Part shown: positions 1 to 6,188 of the stretch, in pieces
Layout of the letters: each line of letters opens with the position of its first letter
Numbering within the stretch: the stretch's first letter is position 1
Assembly: GCA_016302405.1 (NCBI GenBank)
Contig: JAEDNR010000058.1
Coordinates: 1-12,508 of the forward strand
Origin: Oscillospiraceae bacterium
GTDB taxonomy: Bacteria > Bacillota > Clostridia > Oscillospirales > Oscillospiraceae
Length of the DNA stretch: 12,508 bases
Reading direction: 5' to 3'
Notes under the pieces: model-generated
What the model was told of the DNA's origin: nothing
The model's input: only the letters and a program-made list of their open reading frames with translations
Databases searched by the model: none
Translations under genes and position numbers: made by a program

Positions 1-51
1 TCGGGTCAAAATCTCTCGCCGAATCTCCTTGCCCCATTATGCGGTGCTGCC
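1..51 (+). repeat. 161-bp palindromic mobile element, copy 1 (right part only, cut by window edge)
   Basis: The sequence matches, base for base in most positions, the last 51 bases of the full copy at 5791-5951, ending in GCGGTGCTGCC. The base run after it (52-55, CTAA) would be the right target duplication. The left part lies outside the window. It sits downstream of trkH, which is transcribed towards it. Confidence 0.8.
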
Positions 52-103
52 CTAAATTAAAAGGGCGCTAACGATTACAGATCAGGTTAGTCACGACTTG
101 GGT

Positions 104-118
104 CCGGGCCCTGCCCGG
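104..118 (-). other. GC-rich hairpin just after the trkH stop codon
   Basis: CCGGGC, a 3-base loop and GCCCGG form a perfect 6-bp stem directly after the trkH stop codon. There is no T-tract on the minus strand, so it is not a standard intrinsic terminator. It could slow 3' exonucleases, but that is inference. Confidence 0.35.
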
Positions 119-1567
119 TTATCTGCCCCGCCAGGTCTGGGGGGAGAACAGGACCAGCAGGGGGAAGATCTCCAACCGGCCCAGGAGCATATCAAAAATC
201 AGCACCAGCTTGCTCAGCACGCTGAACCCACTGAAATTGCAGGTGGGGCCCACCGCCTCCAGGCCGGGGCCGATGTTATTGAAGCAGCACAGAATGGCGG
301 AGAAATTGGTGCCGGTGGAAAAGCCGTCCAGGGACACCACCATGAAGCTGATAAAGAGGATGATCACATAGGCCGCCAGATACGCGTTGGTGTTGGCAAG
401 AACCTTTTCGTCCACCACCTGATCGTTGTTCCGGACCAGCAGAACCTTGCGGGGGTGAAGCATCTGACTGATATTCCGCCGGGTGCTTTTCAGCAGCAGC
501 AGGAGCCTTGCCACCTTGATGCCGCCGCCGGTGGAACCGGCGCAGGCGCCCACCACCATGAGGCAAAGCAGGATCGTCTTGGAAAAGCTGGGCCACAGGT
601 CAAAGTCCGTGGTGGCAAAGCCTGTGGTGGTGATAATGCTGCTGACCTGGAACGCGGCGTGGCGGAGGGTTTCCCCGAACCCCGCGTAAAGCCCCCGGAT
701 GTTCCAGGCAATGAGGGCGACGCTCCCCAGAACGATGCCCAGGTACAGCCGCAGCTCCTCGTCCCTGAAAACGCTCTTAAACTGGCCGATCAGCAGCAGA
801 TAGTAGCAGCTGAAATTGATGCCGAAGAGCAGCATGAACACGGTAGTCACATTCTGCAGATAGGGGCTGCACCCGGCCAGGGAATCGGAGCGGATGGAGA
901 AGCCGCCGGTGCCCGCGGTGCCGAAGGCGGTGCAAACGGCCTCAAAGGCGGACATGCCCCCAAAAAGCAGGAAGATAATATTGAGCACCGTAAGGGCAAC
1001 GTAGATCATGTACAGGATGGCGGCGGTTTTCCGCATCCTGGGCACCAGCTTGCCCACGCTGGGGCCGGGGCTTTCCGCCCGGAGCAGGTGCATGGTAAAG
1101 CCCGTGCCCCCGCTGGGGACAATAGCCAGCAGGAACACCAGAACGCCCATACCGCCCACCCAGTGGCTGAAGCTGCGCCAGTAGAGGAGCCCTTTGGACA
1201 TAGCCTCCACCTGGGATAAAATGGAGGCGCCGGTGGTGGTAAAGCCGGAGACGATCTCAAAGAAAGCGTCGATAAAGTGGGGAATCTCCCGGGAGACCCA
1301 AAAGGGCAGGCACCCCACAAGGCTCAGAACGATCCAGCTCATGGCTACGCAGACCATACCCTCCGTAGCATGGAACGCGCTGGGCGCGCCCTTGCAGATA
1401 GGAAAGAGCAGCAGGCACAGCCCGGCAATGAGGGCAAGGGTGCACGCGAAGCCCGTGACCGCTGCCGTTTCCCCCAGGTACAGGCTGATCAGCAGCGGCG
1501 GCAGGAGGAAAAGACCCTCCAGAAATAGGATCTGGGCGAGGAACCGCCCCATCATTTTATAGTTCAT
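119..1567 (-). CDS. trkH: Trk/Ktr-type potassium uptake channel subunit TrkH
   Basis: This is the membrane, K+-conducting subunit of a Trk system, 482 residues, which is normal for TrkH. Four pore-loop repeats are visible: GFTTTGAS (108-115, filter Gly113), FGTAGTGGFS (215-224, Gly221), ITTTGFATT (312-320, Gly316) and FNNIGPG (429-435, Gly433). The gating-loop motif STGGGIK is at 345-351 and the family ending GRLEIFPLL is near the C-terminus. Many hydrophobic segments run through the whole length. The start at 1567 follows a weak GGGG-containing site; Met5 or Met6 are alternatives. It lies 12 bases after trkA on the same strand, so the two are probably one transcript, with TrkA binding the cytoplasmic face and gating the channel in response to nucleotides. 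Family assignment is firm; ion choice follows from the family and the four filter glycines. Confidence 0.95.
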   Translation of the reverse strand: MNYKMMGRFLAQILFLEGLFLLPPLLISLYLGETAAVTGFACTLALIAGLCLLLFPICKGAPSAFHATEGMVCVAMSWIVLSLVGCLPFWVSREIPHFIDAFFEIVSGFTTTGASILSQVEAMSKGLLYWRSFSHWVGGMGVLVFLLAIVPSGGTGFTMHLLRAESPGPSVGKLVPRMRKTAAILYMIYVALTVLNIIFLLFGGMSAFEAVCTAFGTAGTGGFSIRSDSLAGCSPYLQNVTTVFMLLFGINFSCYYLLLIGQFKSVFRDEELRLYLGIVLGSVALIAWNIRGLYAGFGETLRHAAFQVSSIITTTGFATTDFDLWPSFSKTILLCLMVVGACAGSTGGGIKVARLLLLLKSTRRNISQMLHPRKVLLVRNNDQVVDEKVLANTNAYLAAYVIILFISFMVVSLDGFSTGTNFSAILCCFNNIGPGLEAVGPTCNFSGFSVLSKLVLIFDMLLGRLEIFPLLVLFSPQTWRGR

Positions 1568-1579
1568 AGCGTGCCCCGA

Positions 1580-2938
1580 TCAAGCAAAAATGTCATTCAG
1601 CTGCCGCAGCGCGGCCCGGCCGTTGGTGACCACCACCACGGTATCCCCGGTGCGGAAGAAGGAATCACCGTTGGCGATTTCCGTTTTCGCGCCGTGGGCA
1701 ATGCTCACCACCAGAACGTTGGGCTTGAGTTTGATCTGCTTCAGTGGCGTATCCCGGAACCGGGTCCGGTCATCTACCAGGAACTCCATGGCCTCGGCCT
1801 GGCCGTCGGCGATGGTATGCACGGAGAGCGCCGCGCCGGTCTGGTTCTGCATGGCCCGGACATAGCGGACGATGGTGGTGCTGCACAGCTCCTTGGGGCA
1901 GACGAGGCTGCCCAGGTACAGGCTGTCGATGATGCTCCGGTTGTCGGCGTGGCCCAGCTTGGTGATTACCTGGGGTACACCCCGGGAAATGGCAAAGAGG
2001 GAGACGATCATATTCAGTTCATCCAGCCCGGTGAGGGTGACGAGGGCGTCGCAGCTGCTCAGCCCCTCGCTTTCCAGCAGCTCCTGGTCGCTGGCGTTGC
2101 CGTTTATGACGGTTACGCCGGGAAGCTTGGCGCTGAGCTCCCGGCACCGCTCCGGGTCGCTTTCGATGATCTTGACCTGAATGCCTGCCCGGCTCAGCTT
2201 GCTGGCCAGGTAGTAGCTCACCCGGCCGCCGCCGCACAGAAAGATGTTGCGGGTCCGGCGGGTCAGCAGGCCCAGATTTTTGAGCAATGTGGTCAGGTTC
2301 CCGGACAGAGCGGTGACAAACAGCCGGTCTCCCTCCCGGAGGACAAAATCGCCGCCGGGGGCGGAGGCGGTGCCGTCCCGGAGTACGGCGCACACCAGCA
2401 CCTGGCACTTGACGATGGCGCGCAGATCGGAAAGCCTGACGTTGCACAGCTTGCTGCCCTGCTCCACCCGCAGCTCTACGATCTCCGTACGGCCCTTAGC
2501 AAAGGTGTCCCGGCGGAGAAAGCCGGGATATTTGAGAAGCCGTTCAATTTCCGTGGCGGCCTGGTTTTCGGGGTTAATCACCATGGACAGACCGAAGACA
2601 TCCCGCATATTATAAATCTGCTCGGTGTATTCCGGGTTGCGGATCCGGGCGATGGTGTGAAGCCGGGGGTTCATAGCGTGGGCCGTGGTGCAGCACAGCA
2701 GATTAATTTCGTCCTTGCTGGTGGCGGCGATGAGAAGATCCGCGTCCCTGACCTTGGCCTGGGCCAGAACGGACATGGAGGCGCAGTTGCCCTCCACCGA
2801 GAACACATCGTAGCGTTCCACGCTTTCCGCCAGCACCTGGCTGTTGGAATCGATCAGGGTAATGTCGTGGCCCTCCGCGGAGAGCTGCCGGGTCAGGGTG
2901 GACCCTACCTTGCCGTCGCCTGCGATAATGATATTCAT
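1580..2938 (-). CDS. trkA: Trk potassium uptake system regulatory protein TrkA (two RCK modules)
   Basis: This is the cytoplasmic nucleotide-binding gating subunit of the Trk K+ transporter, 452 residues from the chosen start, typical for a two-module TrkA. The first Rossmann fold begins MNIIIAGDGKVGS with GxGxxG glycines 7, 9 and 12; a second fold begins IFLCGGGRVSYYLA near 232. Each is followed by a TrkA-C-like region (about 145-215 and 370-450). I chose the ATG at 2938 rather than the upstream in-frame GTG at 2950, because a GAGGG ribosome site falls between them at proper spacing and the family starts just before the first beta strand. The gene is first in a trkA-trkH pair, with a promoter about 50 bases upstream. 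The second fold's GGGRVS differs slightly from the first GxGxxG, as is common in TrkA. Confidence 0.95.
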   Translation of the reverse strand: MNIIIAGDGKVGSTLTRQLSAEGHDITLIDSNSQVLAESVERYDVFSVEGNCASMSVLAQAKVRDADLLIAATSKDEINLLCCTTAHAMNPRLHTIARIRNPEYTEQIYNMRDVFGLSMVINPENQAATEIERLLKYPGFLRRDTFAKGRTEIVELRVEQGSKLCNVRLSDLRAIVKCQVLVCAVLRDGTASAPGGDFVLREGDRLFVTALSGNLTTLLKNLGLLTRRTRNIFLCGGGRVSYYLASKLSRAGIQVKIIESDPERCRELSAKLPGVTVINGNASDQELLESEGLSSCDALVTLTGLDELNMIVSLFAISRGVPQVITKLGHADNRSIIDSLYLGSLVCPKELCSTTIVRYVRAMQNQTGAALSVHTIADGQAEAMEFLVDDRTRFRDTPLKQIKLKPNVLVVSIAHGAKTEIANGDSFFRTGDTVVVVTNGRAALRQLNDIFA

Positions 2939-2986
2939 ACAGACCCTCACAGTGCCGCCCCGTCTCTAGGGCACAAAATATACTGT

Positions 2987-3015
2987 ATTATAACGCCCTT
3001 TTACAGAAAAAGCAA
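2987..3015 (-). promoter_or_regulatory. Promoter of trkA-trkH
   Basis: On the minus strand TTGCTT (3015-3010) is followed by a 17-base spacer and a perfect TATAAT (2992-2987). The predicted start lies near 2980, giving a leader of about 40 bases. That is too short to hold a c-di-AMP-type riboswitch, which controls K+ transporters in some Firmicutes. Confidence 0.75.
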
Positions 3016-3051
3016 TAGAAGAAACAACATTCGGGGAGCGGTTCGGCTGAA

Positions 3052-3078
3052 GATATAAGATATGAGATATGAGATAAA
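3052..3078. repeat. Heptamer tandem repeat (GATATRA), copy 1
   Basis: Three full units, GATATAA, GATATGA and GATATGA, run head to tail from 3052 and are followed by a decayed unit. The same heptamer array occurs at 10570-10590 after rsuA. Both lie in AT-rich intergenic DNA; no function is apparent. Confidence 0.75.
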
Positions 3079-3104
3079 GTGCTTATCGGGTTTGCTCAGG
3101 AAAA

Positions 3105-3126
3105 CGACAAATCGGAAATTTGGCGG
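3105..3126. repeat. AAATT palindrome, degenerate copy
   Basis: CGACAAATCGGAAATTTGGCGG is close to the clearer palindrome at 12446-12466: arms like CGACAAATT and AATTTGTCG around a 3-base GC centre. Related copies lie at 3265-3279, 7494-7507, 7692-7704, 8971-8989 and 9183-9197. Always intergenic. Confidence 0.55.
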
Positions 3127-3148
3127 AGAACTCGGTATCGATTCTCTT

Positions 3149-3258
3149 CGTAGGGGACGGGTTTCCCGTCCCTTTGCATAGCGGCCTATTTACCGCTTCG
3201 CCCAACCCTTTTGGGAGATTTTCCCGCCTGCTGCGGGAGGCGAAACGCCTCCCCTACG
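3149..3258 (+). repeat. Two-hairpin element (GTAGGGG...CCCCTAC), copy 1, diverged second hairpin
   Basis: The outer ends are CGTAGGGG and CCCCTACG. Next to the left end is a perfect hairpin GGGACGGG-TTT-CCCGTCCC (3154-3172), and next to the right end GGGAGGCG-AAA-CGCCTCCC (3235-3253). In the copies at 7597-7670 and 9008-9080 the second hairpin is GGGACGGG-AAA-CCCGTCCC, so the arm differs here in both strands while pairing is kept. The roughly 60 bases between hairpins are unlike those in the other copies. No T-tract follows, and no coding potential is convincing. Confidence 0.7.
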
Positions 3259-3264
3259 CCCCTA

Positions 3265-3279
3265 CAAATTCCCAATTTG
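3265..3279. repeat. AAATT palindrome copy
   Basis: CAAATTCCCAATTTG is a perfect 6-bp palindrome with a CCC centre, right beside the two-hairpin element. From here to the serC promoter at 3384 (about 100 bases) I see nothing else recognisable apart from AT-rich DNA. Confidence 0.6.
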
Positions 3280-3383
3280 CCGCGCTGCTGAGTTAAGCCG
3301 ACAGGCACAGGCTGCTGCTGTCCGTTTGCCACATTTACCTAGTTTTTTAGGGAAAAATAAGGAATTTCCGGCAATCTGTAATC

Positions 3384-3412
3384 TTGTATTCCGGTCCGAT
3401 CCGTGGTAATAT
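3384..3412 (+). promoter_or_regulatory. Promoter of serC-serA
   Basis: TTGTAT (3384-3389), a 17-base spacer and TAATAT (3407-3412) with a TGG just upstream, giving an extended -10 (TGnTAATAT). The predicted start is near 3419, leaving a leader of about 70 bases before serC. Confidence 0.6.
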
Positions 3413-3434
3413 ATGCTTTATCACGGAAAAGTGT

Positions 3435-3458
3435 TTCCCGGGCACGGACACCCGGGAA
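3435..3458 (+). other. Leader hairpin in the serC 5' untranslated region
   Basis: TTCCCGGG and CCCGGGAA form a perfect 8-bp stem around an 8-base loop, between the promoter and the ribosome site. No T-run follows and no T-box or known riboswitch core is visible, so it may stabilise the mRNA or bind a protein. Role is unknown. Confidence 0.45.
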
Positions 3459-3488
3459 GACGAACCAAATGAAAGGAAGAGGATGACC

Positions 3489-4571
3489 ATGTCACGGGTT
3501 TATAATTTTTCTGCCGGTCCTGCTGTGCTGCCGGAGGCTGTGCTGCGGGAAGCTGCCGCCGAAATGCTGGACTACCGGGGAACCGGTATGTCTGTTATGG
3601 AGATGAGTCATCGGTCCAAGACGTATCAGAATATCATCGACACTGCCGAGGCGGATCTGCGCAAGCTCATGGGAATTCCGGATAACTATAAGGTGCTGTT
3701 CCTGCAGGGCGGCGCAAGCCAGCAGTTTGCCATGATCCCCATGAACCTGATGAAGACCGGGGCGGCGGACTACATCGTCACCGGCCAGTGGGCCAAGAAG
3801 GCCTGGCAGGAGGGAAAGCTCTATGGACGGGCGGAGGCTATCGCTTCCTCCGCAGATAAGACCTTCAGCTATATCCCCGACTGCTCCGACCTGCCGGTTC
3901 ACGACGACGCCTCCTATGTCTATATCTGCGAGAACAATACCATCTACGGCACCAAGTTCCACACCCTGCCCAATACCAAGGGAAAGCCCCTGGTTGCCGA
4001 CGTGTCCTCCTGCTTCCTGTCGGAGCCGGTGGATGTGAGCAAATACGCCATGCTTTACGGCGGCGCCCAGAAGAATGTGGGCCCCGCCGGTGTGGTGATC
4101 GCGGTGATCCGGGAGGATTTCATTACCGAGGATGTGTACCCCGGCACCCCCACCATGCTCCGCTACAAGACCCACGCCGACAACGGCTCCATGTACAATA
4201 CCCCGCCTGCTTACGGCATCTACATCTGCGGCAAGGTGTTCAAGTGGCTCTTAGACCAGGGGGGCCTTGAGGAAATGGGCCGCAGAAACCGGGAAAAGGC
4301 GGCGGTGCTCTACGATTTCCTGGATGCCAGCCGGATGTTCCGGGGCACCGTGGTGGCAAAGGACCGCTCCCTCATGAACGTGCCCTTCGTCACGGACAGT
4401 GACGAACTGAACAAGAAGTTTATCGCTGAGGCGGAGGAAGCCGGCTTTGTGAACCTGAAAGGCCACCGCAGCGTGGGCGGTATGCGGGCCAGCATTTACA
4501 ACGCCATGCCCATGGAGGGCGTAGTCAAGCTGGTGGAATTTATGGACGGCTTCGAAAAGCGAAACGGATAA
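3489..4571 (+). CDS. serC: Phosphoserine aminotransferase SerC
   Basis: This PLP enzyme converts 3-phosphohydroxypyruvate and glutamate to O-phosphoserine and 2-oxoglutarate, step two of serine synthesis; it may also act in pyridoxal phosphate synthesis, as SerC does in some bacteria. From the chosen start it has 360 residues, the usual length. The N-terminus RVYNFSAGPAVLP is the class-V SerC signature; the PLP lysine is Lys195 in YGGAQKNVGPAG, and LQGGASQQF (72-80) is the phosphate-side glycine loop. Two ATGs compete, 3483 and 3489: AGAGG sits 6 bases before 3489, and the family begins M-S-R-V-Y-N-F, so I prefer 3489; a longer in-frame opening upstream overlaps the promoter and leader hairpin. 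It is followed by serA after 10 bases. Confidence 0.96.
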   Translation: MSRVYNFSAGPAVLPEAVLREAAAEMLDYRGTGMSVMEMSHRSKTYQNIIDTAEADLRKLMGIPDNYKVLFLQGGASQQFAMIPMNLMKTGAADYIVTGQWAKKAWQEGKLYGRAEAIASSADKTFSYIPDCSDLPVHDDASYVYICENNTIYGTKFHTLPNTKGKPLVADVSSCFLSEPVDVSKYAMLYGGAQKNVGPAGVVIAVIREDFITEDVYPGTPTMLRYKTHADNGSMYNTPPAYGIYICGKVFKWLLDQGGLEEMGRRNREKAAVLYDFLDASRMFRGTVVAKDRSLMNVPFVTDSDELNKKFIAEAEEAGFVNLKGHRSVGGMRASIYNAMPMEGVVKLVEFMDGFEKRNG

Positions 4572-4581
4572 GGAGGCAGCT

Positions 4582-5745
4582 ATGTACCATATCCATTACC
4601 TGAACAAGATTTCCCCCAAAGGAACAGAGCTGTGGGGGGAGGACTATACCCTCACCGATGATGTGGCCCAGGCGGAGGGCATCCTGGTGCGCAGCGCCGC
4701 CATGCATGACATGGACCTTCCGGAAGGGCTGCTGGCGGTGGCAAGAGCCGGTGCCGGTGTGAACAATATCCCCCTGGATAAATGCGCGGAACAGGGTGTC
4801 GTGGTATTCAATACTCCCGGTGCCAACGCCCGGAGCGTGATGGAGCTGACCCTGTGCGGCCTGCTCCTTGCCAGCCGGGACGTCACCGGCGGCATCGAAT
4901 GGGTAAAGTCCATCACCGGTACGGAAAACATCGCGAAGCAGGTGGAAAAGGGTAAGTCCCGGTTTGCCGGTCATGAGATTCTGGGCCGGAAGCTGGGCGT
5001 CATCGGCCTGGGCGCTGTGGGCGGCCCCCTGGCCAACGCGGCAAGAAGCCTGGGCATGGATGTCTACGGCTGCGACCCCTTTATTTCCATCGACGCCGCC
5101 TGGCATTTGGACAGCCAGATTCACCGGGTCCGCACCCGGGAGGAAATTTTCGGAACCTGCGACGTGATTTCCCTGCACACCCCCTTGCTGGATGACACCC
5201 GGGGCATGATCAACCGGGAGACCATCGGCAAAATGAAGGACGGGGTGGTGATCCTGAACTTTGCCAGAGACCTTCTGGTGGACGACGAGGCCATGGCCGA
5301 GGCCCTGGCCAGCGGCAAGGTGTCCCGGTATGTTACCGATTTCCCCAATGACCGGACTGCCTCCATGCCCGGCTGCATTGCCATCCCCCACCTGGGTGCC
5401 TCCACCGAGGAATCCGAGGACAACTGCGCCAAAATGGCGGTGCGGGAAATGATGGACTACCTGGAAAACGGCAATATCAGCCATTCCGTGAACTTCCCGG
5501 ACTGCGATATGGGCGTGTGCACCGCCGCCGGACGGATCACCATTCTCCACGGGAACATCCCCAACTCCCTGAGCCGGTTCACCTCCGCCGTGGCTTCCGA
5601 AGGCGTGAATATCGCGGGGCTGATGAATAAGTCCCGGGGCAAGTACGCCTACACCATGCTGGACCTGGACCACCGCCCCTCCGACGCTGCGGTGGAGAGC
5701 CTGCGGAGCATGGAGGGCGTCCTCCGGGTGCGGGTGATTAAATAA
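4582..5745 (+). CDS. serA: D-3-phosphoglycerate dehydrogenase SerA with C-terminal ACT domain
   Basis: This cytoplasmic NAD-dependent enzyme oxidises 3-phosphoglycerate to 3-phosphohydroxypyruvate, the committed step of serine synthesis. It has 387 residues. The substrate domain includes RAGAGVNNIPLD (55-66); the NAD fold shows GVIGLGAVGGPL (139-150); the catalytic Arg is Arg229 in NFARD and the catalytic His is His270 in PHLGASTEESEDN. The position of the usual catalytic Glu (TEP in E. coli SerA) reads FPND, giving Asp258. The last 70 residues (about 318-387) look like an ACT domain, the usual serine-sensing site, so feedback inhibition is plausible. Its ribosome site AAGGAGG overlaps the serC stop codon, 10 bases between genes, so the two are co-translated from one message. 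A short GC stem (5746-5762) follows the stop but has no T-run. Confidence 0.95.
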   Translation: MYHIHYLNKISPKGTELWGEDYTLTDDVAQAEGILVRSAAMHDMDLPEGLLAVARAGAGVNNIPLDKCAEQGVVVFNTPGANARSVMELTLCGLLLASRDVTGGIEWVKSITGTENIAKQVEKGKSRFAGHEILGRKLGVIGLGAVGGPLANAARSLGMDVYGCDPFISIDAAWHLDSQIHRVRTREEIFGTCDVISLHTPLLDDTRGMINRETIGKMKDGVVILNFARDLLVDDEAMAEALASGKVSRYVTDFPNDRTASMPGCIAIPHLGASTEESEDNCAKMAVREMMDYLENGNISHSVNFPDCDMGVCTAAGRITILHGNIPNSLSRFTSAVASEGVNIAGLMNKSRGKYAYTMLDLDHRPSDAAVESLRSMEGVLRVRVIK

Positions 5746-5790
5746 CCCGTCCCCAGGGCGGGGAGACCGTATAGGCGGCTGCACTCTTAA

Positions 5791-5951
5791 GGCAACACCG
5801 CACAATGGGCACTGCGGGCTTCGGCGGATCTTTTGCCCCAATCGTGCAGTATGAAAAATGGGAAATACATCCAGTATTCCCGCATTTTTCATACTTTCGC
5901 TTGTGCCAAAATCTCGCGCCGAATCTCCTTGCCCCATTATGCGGTGTTGCC
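5791..5951 (+). repeat. 161-bp palindromic mobile element, copy 2 (complete)
   Basis: It begins GGCAACACCGCACAAT and ends ATTATGCGGTGTTGCC, so its ends are near-perfect inverted repeats. TTAA flanks both sides (5787-5790 and 5952-5955), fitting a 4-bp target duplication. A central stem pairs AGTATGAAAAATG (5848-5860) with CATTTTTCATACT (5883-5895). It is 161 bases, exactly the length of copies 3 and 4, and codes for no protein. It resembles a MITE: a small non-autonomous transposon or long hairpin element. Confidence 0.88.
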
Positions 5952-5962
5952 TTAAATTACGC

Positions 5963-6092
5963 GTCATTCCGAACCAGAGCGCACTACTGACCTGGGAATC
6001 CCCATCGTCATTGTGACTGCGTTCTTCTAAAGATGGAGATTGCCACACCAGTTTGAGAACTGGTTCGCAATGACCGGGAATTCGATTGTGCG
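5963..6092 (+). repeat. Composite palindromic repeat unit, uninterrupted copy
   Basis: It contains two related palindromes. The first runs from GTCATTCCGAACCAG through GCGCACTACTGACCTGGGAAT; the second, on the minus strand, is the hairpin at 6039-6071 (ATTGC...CACCAG...CTGGT...GCAAT). The whole unit is matched in reverse orientation by 10664-10732 joined to 10898-10963. Here the joint CTAA (6027-6030) is not interrupted, whereas the other copy has a 161-bp element at the same point. Confidence 0.8.
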
Positions 6093-6120
6093 TGCAGCAG
6101 CGCGGTATTGGATCCAAAAC

Positions 6121-6165
6121 AAAAAAATCCCCCGCTTACGGCCGAAAAGGCCTGTTAAGCGGGGG
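6121..6165 (-). terminator. Intrinsic terminator of the cation-efflux gene (minus strand)
   Basis: Read on the minus strand, CCCCCGCTTAAC and GTAAGCGGGGG (6165-6154 and 6139-6129), with a nested GGCC/GGCC, form a strong stem, followed by A and seven T (6128-6121). It lies 24 bases past the stop codon at 6189. On the plus strand TTTT follows at 6171-6174, so it may also stop read-through from serA. Confidence 0.85.
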
Positions 6166-6188
6166 AATCGTTTTCCTCAAATACGGTT

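Noticed and set aside
98..1219. Long plus-strand open frame opposite trkH
   Set aside because: It is antisense to a firm TrkH gene, is rich in Gly/Ala/His/Gln without domain motifs, and has no proper ribosome site. It is a GC-bias shadow.
1571..3058. 495-codon plus-strand open frame opposite trkA
   Set aside because: It lies entirely over trkA and its promoter, with no recognisable domain; the minus-strand product has strong RCK motifs.
3384..3488. N-terminal extension of SerC by 35 residues
   Set aside because: The extended start would sit on the promoter and leader hairpin; SerC proteins begin near RVYNFSAGP.
3049..3488. T-box or other serine riboswitch before serC
   Set aside because: The leader from the predicted promoter is too short, and no T-box core sequence or terminator was seen.
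4540..6117. 525-codon minus-strand open frame opposite serA and the repeats
   Set aside because: Its sequence is low-information antisense of serA joined to repeat DNA; no motif or ribosome site supports it.
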